Part shown: piece after piece, positions 4,732-7,670 of the stretch
Numbering within the stretch: the first letter of the stretch is position 1
Layout of the letters: the number at the start of each line of letters is the position of its first letter
Source of the DNA: Ruminococcus sp. UBA4383
Lineage (GTDB): Bacteria > Bacillota > Clostridia > Oscillospirales > Ruminococcaceae
Length of the DNA: 7,670 bases
Assembly: GCA_002389995.1 (NCBI GenBank)
Contig: DGRR01000065.1
Coordinates: 1 to 7,670, forward strand
Reading direction: 5' to 3'
Position numbers and translations under genes: made by a program
The notes under the pieces: model-generated
What the model was told of the DNA's origin: nothing
Seen by the model: only the letters and a program-made list of their open reading frames with translations
The model's database searches: none

Positions 4732-6207
4732 ATGCTTAAAAAGCTGGCAGCCGCTATGATTTGTACTTTTACAGCGGCATCGCTTCTCACAGGCTGCGGT
4801 CAGAGAACAGAAATAACATCAGGTGACTCAAATTCGGAAAGCTCTGTCTCGGACAGTTCTTCGGAAATATCCAACAGTACCCCCGATGAGGTAAATGTAC
4901 CTATTGCTAATTTTGACGCTCCCGAAAAAGGCGACACAATTATAGAAATGAATATCCATGACTACGGTACTGTCAAAATAAGACTCTTTCCGCAGTATGC
5001 CGAAAAAGGCGTTGAAAATTTCGTTGAACTCGCTAAAAGAGGCTACTATGACGGTCTTACTTTCCACCGTGTTATAAAAGACTTCATGATTCAGGGCGGT
5101 GACCCGCTCGGAAACGGTACGGGCGGCGAATCTGCATGGGGTTCAAAATTCGACGGCGGTGTTGACCCGCACCTCATTCATGCAGCAGGTGCTGTCGCTT
5201 ATGCAAATTCAGGCTCTACGGCAACTAACGGAAGTCAGTTCTATATAGTAACGGGAAAAGTCTGCACAGATGATGACTTCGCAGGATATGCCTCTCAGGG
5301 TCTCGGTTTCTCAGACCCCTCAAAGGAAGTCTATAAAACAGTAGGCGGCGCTCCTTTCCTTGACGGCGGATATACAGTTTTCGGTCAGGTCTTTGACGGT
5401 CTGGATATAATATTCAAAATACAGAACGTCGAAACAAACAGCTCCGACAAACCTGTTGAAAACGTTATTATGGATTCTGTAAAAGTCAGCGAGTATAACG
5501 GAGAAGAACTTAAATGGTATATCTCTGATTATGACTACGAACCCCCGACAGAACCACCTGTCGAAAATGTCCCGATAGCTAATTTCACCGCTCCCGAACA
5601 GGGCGAAACAGTTGTAAATATGAAAATAAAAGACTATGGCGATGTTAAAATAAAACTTTTCCCCGAATATGCCGAAAAAGGCGTTGAAAATTTCGTGGAA
5701 CTCGCCAAAAAAGGCTACTATGACGGTCTTACTTTCCACCGTGTTATAAAGGATTTCATGATTCAGGGCGGTGACCCCAAGGGTGACGGCACAGGCGGTG
5801 AATCCGTATGGGGCGGAGAGTTCGACGGCGGCACTGATAACCACCTTATCCACGCAGCAGGCGCAATCGCCTACGCTAACAGCGGCTCAACCTCCACTGA
5901 CGGAAGTCAGTTTTATATAGTAACAGGCGAAACATATACAGAGGATATGTTCGCAGAACTCGAAACATACGGTTACAGATTTTCCGACAATGCCAAGGAA
6001 GCATACTACTCCCACGGCGGAGCTGCTTTCCTCGACGGAAGCTATACCGTATTCGGTCAGGTGTATGACGGACTTGATGTTATTTTCAAGGTTCAGGAGG
6101 CTGAAACAGATGCAAATGACAAACCCACAAAAGATGTCATCATTGAATCTGTAACTGTTGAGGAATATGACAGCGGTGATGTCCGCTGGAATATATCCGA
6201 TTATTGA
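4732..6207 (+). CDS. Lipoprotein with two tandem cyclophilin-type peptidyl-prolyl isomerase domains
   Basis: A 491-residue exported protein predicted to catalyse cis-trans isomerisation of X-Pro bonds outside the cell membrane. The signal peptide (KK, hydrophobic core) ends in a lipobox LTGC with C22 as the lipid-bearing residue. A Ser-rich linker (about 30-50) follows. Domain 1 spans 56-267 and domain 2 280-491, joined by a Pro/Glu linker (268-279, with PPTEPP). The domains align without gaps at a period of 224 residues and are about 70% identical by hand count. Both keep the active site: R113/R337 in FHRV, F118/F342, Q121/Q345 in IQGGDP, and Q169/Q393 in GSQFY. The position of CypA W121 is Phe (F209/F433), as in E. 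coli cyclophilins, which suggests weak cyclosporin binding. Each domain has a roughly 30-residue insert before FLDG. Exact clients are unknown; secreted or wall-associated proteins are likely. murA follows after 76 bases with no clear terminator. Confidence 0.93.
   Translation: MLKKLAAAMICTFTAASLLTGCGQRTEITSGDSNSESSVSDSSSEISNSTPDEVNVPIANFDAPEKGDTIIEMNIHDYGTVKIRLFPQYAEKGVENFVELAKRGYYDGLTFHRVIKDFMIQGGDPLGNGTGGESAWGSKFDGGVDPHLIHAAGAVAYANSGSTATNGSQFYIVTGKVCTDDDFAGYASQGLGFSDPSKEVYKTVGGAPFLDGGYTVFGQVFDGLDIIFKIQNVETNSSDKPVENVIMDSVKVSEYNGEELKWYISDYDYEPPTEPPVENVPIANFTAPEQGETVVNMKIKDYGDVKIKLFPEYAEKGVENFVELAKKGYYDGLTFHRVIKDFMIQGGDPKGDGTGGESVWGGEFDGGTDNHLIHAAGAIAYANSGSTSTDGSQFYIVTGETYTEDMFAELETYGYRFSDNAKEAYYSHGGAAFLDGSYTVFGQVYDGLDVIFKVQEAETDANDKPTKDVIIESVTVEEYDSGDVRWNISDY
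4897..5532 (+). repeat. Copy 1 of an internal tandem gene duplication (cyclophilin domain 1)
   Basis: This 636-base unit encodes residues 56-267 and recurs 672 bases further on. The first and last protein blocks match in both copies (VPIANF at the start, W-x-ISDY at the end). The longest run of identical bases I found by eye is 38, at 5041-5078, matched by 5713-5750. Confidence 0.9.
5569..6204 (+). repeat. Copy 2 of an internal tandem gene duplication (cyclophilin domain 2)
   Basis: Encodes residues 280-491 and pairs with 4897-5532. A 36-base linker (5533-5568) coding for acidic and proline residues separates the copies. The second copy ends directly at the stop codon. The divergence is mostly in the insert before FLDG and in the last 50 residues. 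Confidence 0.9.
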
Positions 6208-6268
6208 TTTGTTTTGTTTGTTCCAAACTTGGATATTCGGGAGCAGATATATATTTTCCTGAAAAAAT

Positions 6269-6274
6269 AAGGAG
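6269..6274 (+). promoter_or_regulatory. Ribosome binding site supporting the TTG start of murA
   Basis: AAGGAG lies 9 bases before TTG 6284, and no in-frame ATG competes nearby. The encoded residues right after the TTG (DKFIIKGG) are the normal beginning of MurA, so the non-ATG start is well supported. Confidence 0.8.
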
Positions 6275-6283
6275 AGAATTTAT

Positions 6284-7588
6284 TTGGATAAGTTTATTAT
6301 TAAAGGCGGCCGCCGTCTTACAGGCGAAGTCGTAATCAGCGGAGCGAAAAATGCCGCAGTAGCTATTCTTCCTGCGGTTATACTTTCTGATGAACCCTGT
6401 ACAATCGAAAATGTTCCATCTATAAGCGATGTGAATATAAGCATCAGAATACTCAAGGAAATGGGCGCAACTGTCGAATATCTCGGCAATAACACATATA
6501 GAATCGACCCCACTACTATCGACAAGTGCTGCGTTCCCTATGAAACAGCAAGAAAAATGCGTGCTTCATACTATTTTCTCGGTGCGCTCCTCGGAAAGTT
6601 CAAAAAGGCAAGAGTTTCAATGCCCGGAGGCTGTCCCCTCGGCGACAGACCTATCGACCAGCACCTCAAAGCCTTTACCGCACTCGGTGCTGAGTACAAT
6701 CTCAGTCAGGGTATGGTTGACCTCAAAGCAGACAAACTTGAAGGAAATCAGATATTCTTCGATGTAGTAACAGTCGGCGCAACTATGAACGCAATGCTCG
6801 CAGCAGTAAGGGCAGAAGGTCTTACTGTAATCGAAAATGCCGCAAAAGAACCCCATATCGTTGATCTGGCTAACTTTCTCAGCGCAATGGGCGCAAATAT
6901 CATAGGCGCAGGTACAGATGTAATAAAAATAAAAGGCGTTAAATATCTCCACGGTACAACATATTCCGTTATACCCGACCAGATTGAGGCAGGTACTTTT
7001 ATGGTAGCCGTTGCCGCCACAAAGGGAGATGTCCTCATAAAGAACGTTATCCCCAAACACCTTGAATCAATTACAAAGAAACTTGAAAAAATAGGCGTGA
7101 ATATACAGCAGTTCGATGACAGCATAAGAGTATGGGTTGACGGTCCTCTCGTCAAAACTAATGTCAAAACTGCACCGCACCCCGGTTTCCCGACCGATAT
7201 GCAGTCACAGATTGCAACTCTTTTAACACTCGCCGAAGGTACAAGCATCATAACAGAAAATATCTGGGAACAGCGTTTCAGATACGTTGACGAACTCAGA
7301 AGAATGGGCGCAGATATCACCGTCAACGGTAAAGTCGCTCTCATCGAAGGCAAAGGCAAACTCATGGGCGCACCCGTAAAGGCTTGCGACCTCAGAGCAG
7401 GCGCAGCCCTCATAATCGCAGGACTCGCTGCAAGCGGTGTGACCGAAATCGAGGATATTTTCCATATCGAAAGAGGTTATGACTGTATGGAAGGAAAACT
7501 CCGTGCATTGGGCGCAGATATCGAAAAAGTCAGCGTACCCGATACACAGTCAAAATCCGATAAGGAAAACGGCAGAGAAGCTGTATGA
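6284..7588 (+). CDS. murA: UDP-N-acetylglucosamine 1-carboxyvinyltransferase (MurA)
   Basis: Catalyses the first committed step of peptidoglycan synthesis in the cytoplasm, moving enolpyruvate from phosphoenolpyruvate to UDP-GlcNAc. The 434-residue length is slightly above the usual 417-425 because of a short polar C-terminal tail (about 420-434). Key residues are in place: K22-N23 in SGAKNAA, the catalytic and fosfomycin-reactive cysteine C117 in PGGCPLGDRPIDQHL, D305 in FPTDMQ, R371 in DLRAGAAL and R397 in HIERGYD. Several of these have the same numbers as in E. coli. The loop cysteine is not replaced by Asp, so the target looks fosfomycin-sensitive. Low-GC Gram-positives often carry two MurA paralogues, and I cannot tell which this is. 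It starts with TTG. No convincing promoter lies in the 76-base gap, so it may share the transcript of the cyclophilin lipoprotein gene. Confidence 0.96.
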   Translation: MDKFIIKGGRRLTGEVVISGAKNAAVAILPAVILSDEPCTIENVPSISDVNISIRILKEMGATVEYLGNNTYRIDPTTIDKCCVPYETARKMRASYYFLGALLGKFKKARVSMPGGCPLGDRPIDQHLKAFTALGAEYNLSQGMVDLKADKLEGNQIFFDVVTVGATMNAMLAAVRAEGLTVIENAAKEPHIVDLANFLSAMGANIIGAGTDVIKIKGVKYLHGTTYSVIPDQIEAGTFMVAVAATKGDVLIKNVIPKHLESITKKLEKIGVNIQQFDDSIRVWVDGPLVKTNVKTAPHPGFPTDMQSQIATLLTLAEGTSIITENIWEQRFRYVDELRRMGADITVNGKVALIEGKGKLMGAPVKACDLRAGAALIIAGLAASGVTEIEDIFHIERGYDCMEGKLRALGADIEKVSVPDTQSKSDKENGREAV

Positions 7589-7594
7589 AATAAT

Positions 7595-7626
7595 TCCGCA
7601 TCTGTAAAAAAGATGCGGATTTTTTT
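7595..7626 (+). terminator. Rho-independent terminator after murA
   Basis: TCCGCATCT (7595-7603) pairs perfectly with AGATGCGGA (7611-7619) around a 7-base loop, followed by seven T. It starts 7 bases after the murA stop. The remaining 44 bases of the window are AT-rich and hold only a small imperfect hairpin (GTAAGT-AAAA-ACTAAC, 7635-7650) that I cannot interpret. Confidence 0.94.
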
Positions 7627-7670
7627 GTATCTTTGTAAGTAAAAACTAACATTTTTGCCGTTTCCAATGG

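Noticed and set aside
5041..5750. Suspicion of an assembly error creating the two cyclophilin copies
   Set aside because: The copies differ at about 30% of residues and at many silent positions outside the conserved block, so they are true diverged duplicates and not a collapsed or repeated read.
5320..5853. Minus-strand open frame of 177 codons
   Set aside because: It lies fully antisense to the tandem cyclophilin gene, resembles no protein family, has no supporting ribosome binding site that I can see, and is explained by codon bias in the sense gene. A similar antisense frame occurs over the other copy because the DNA is duplicated.
6222..6233. Short palindrome TCCAA-AC-TTGGA upstream of murA
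   Set aside because: Only 5-base arms, no T run and no promoter boxes around it; compatible with chance.
6748..7413. Minus-strand open frame of 221 codons inside murA
   Set aside because: Antisense to a well-supported enzyme gene; low-complexity residue use (Ala/Ser/Thr-rich) typical of a shadow frame.

Overview
The window is an AT-rich, all plus-strand chromosomal segment. It looks like a low-GC Firmicute, most likely a gut-type Clostridia in the Ruminococcus/Oscillospiraceae neighbourhood. That placement is an inference from strong AGGAGG-type ribosome binding sites, near-consensus TTGACA-N17-TATAAT promoters, half of a CIRCE heat-shock operator and the style of the proteins; no marker gene fixes the genus. 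I see no mobile element, tRNA, rRNA or CRISPR.

Layout. Positions 1-165 are a regulatory leader with a CIRCE half-site at the very left edge. They precede a small heat-shock protein gene (hsp20, 166-588), which ends in a UUCG-loop terminator. A consensus promoter at 644-672 drives ppk (polyphosphate kinase 1, 748-2883). It is followed after 40 bases by a CDP-alcohol phosphatidyltransferase gene (probably pssA, 2924-3568), closed by a clear terminator at 3573-3598. A second perfect promoter (3690-3718) drives a membrane-anchored, catalytically degenerate cyclophilin-like protein (3750-4547). A third promoter (4636-4664) drives a lipoprotein with two tandem cyclophilin domains (4732-6207). murA (6284-7588) starts with TTG, has no obvious terminator before it, and ends in a strong terminator at 7595-7626.

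How the genes fit together. There are probably four transcription units: hsp20; ppk-pssA; the degenerate cyclophilin; and the tandem cyclophilin, perhaps with murA. Most products concern stress, protein folding and the cell envelope: an Hsp20 holdase, polyphosphate synthesis, phospholipid head-group synthesis, extracytoplasmic prolyl isomerases and the first committed step of peptidoglycan synthesis. Because each unit has its own promoter and terminator, this is best read as a neighbourhood and not as a single new system.

The most unusual content is the pair of cyclophilin genes. One encodes two domains about 70% identical and aligned without gaps at a period of 224 residues, both with intact active sites. 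The gene just upstream encodes a diverged relative that has lost the catalytic arginine and several neighbouring active-site residues. I found no evidence for a wholly new type of system.
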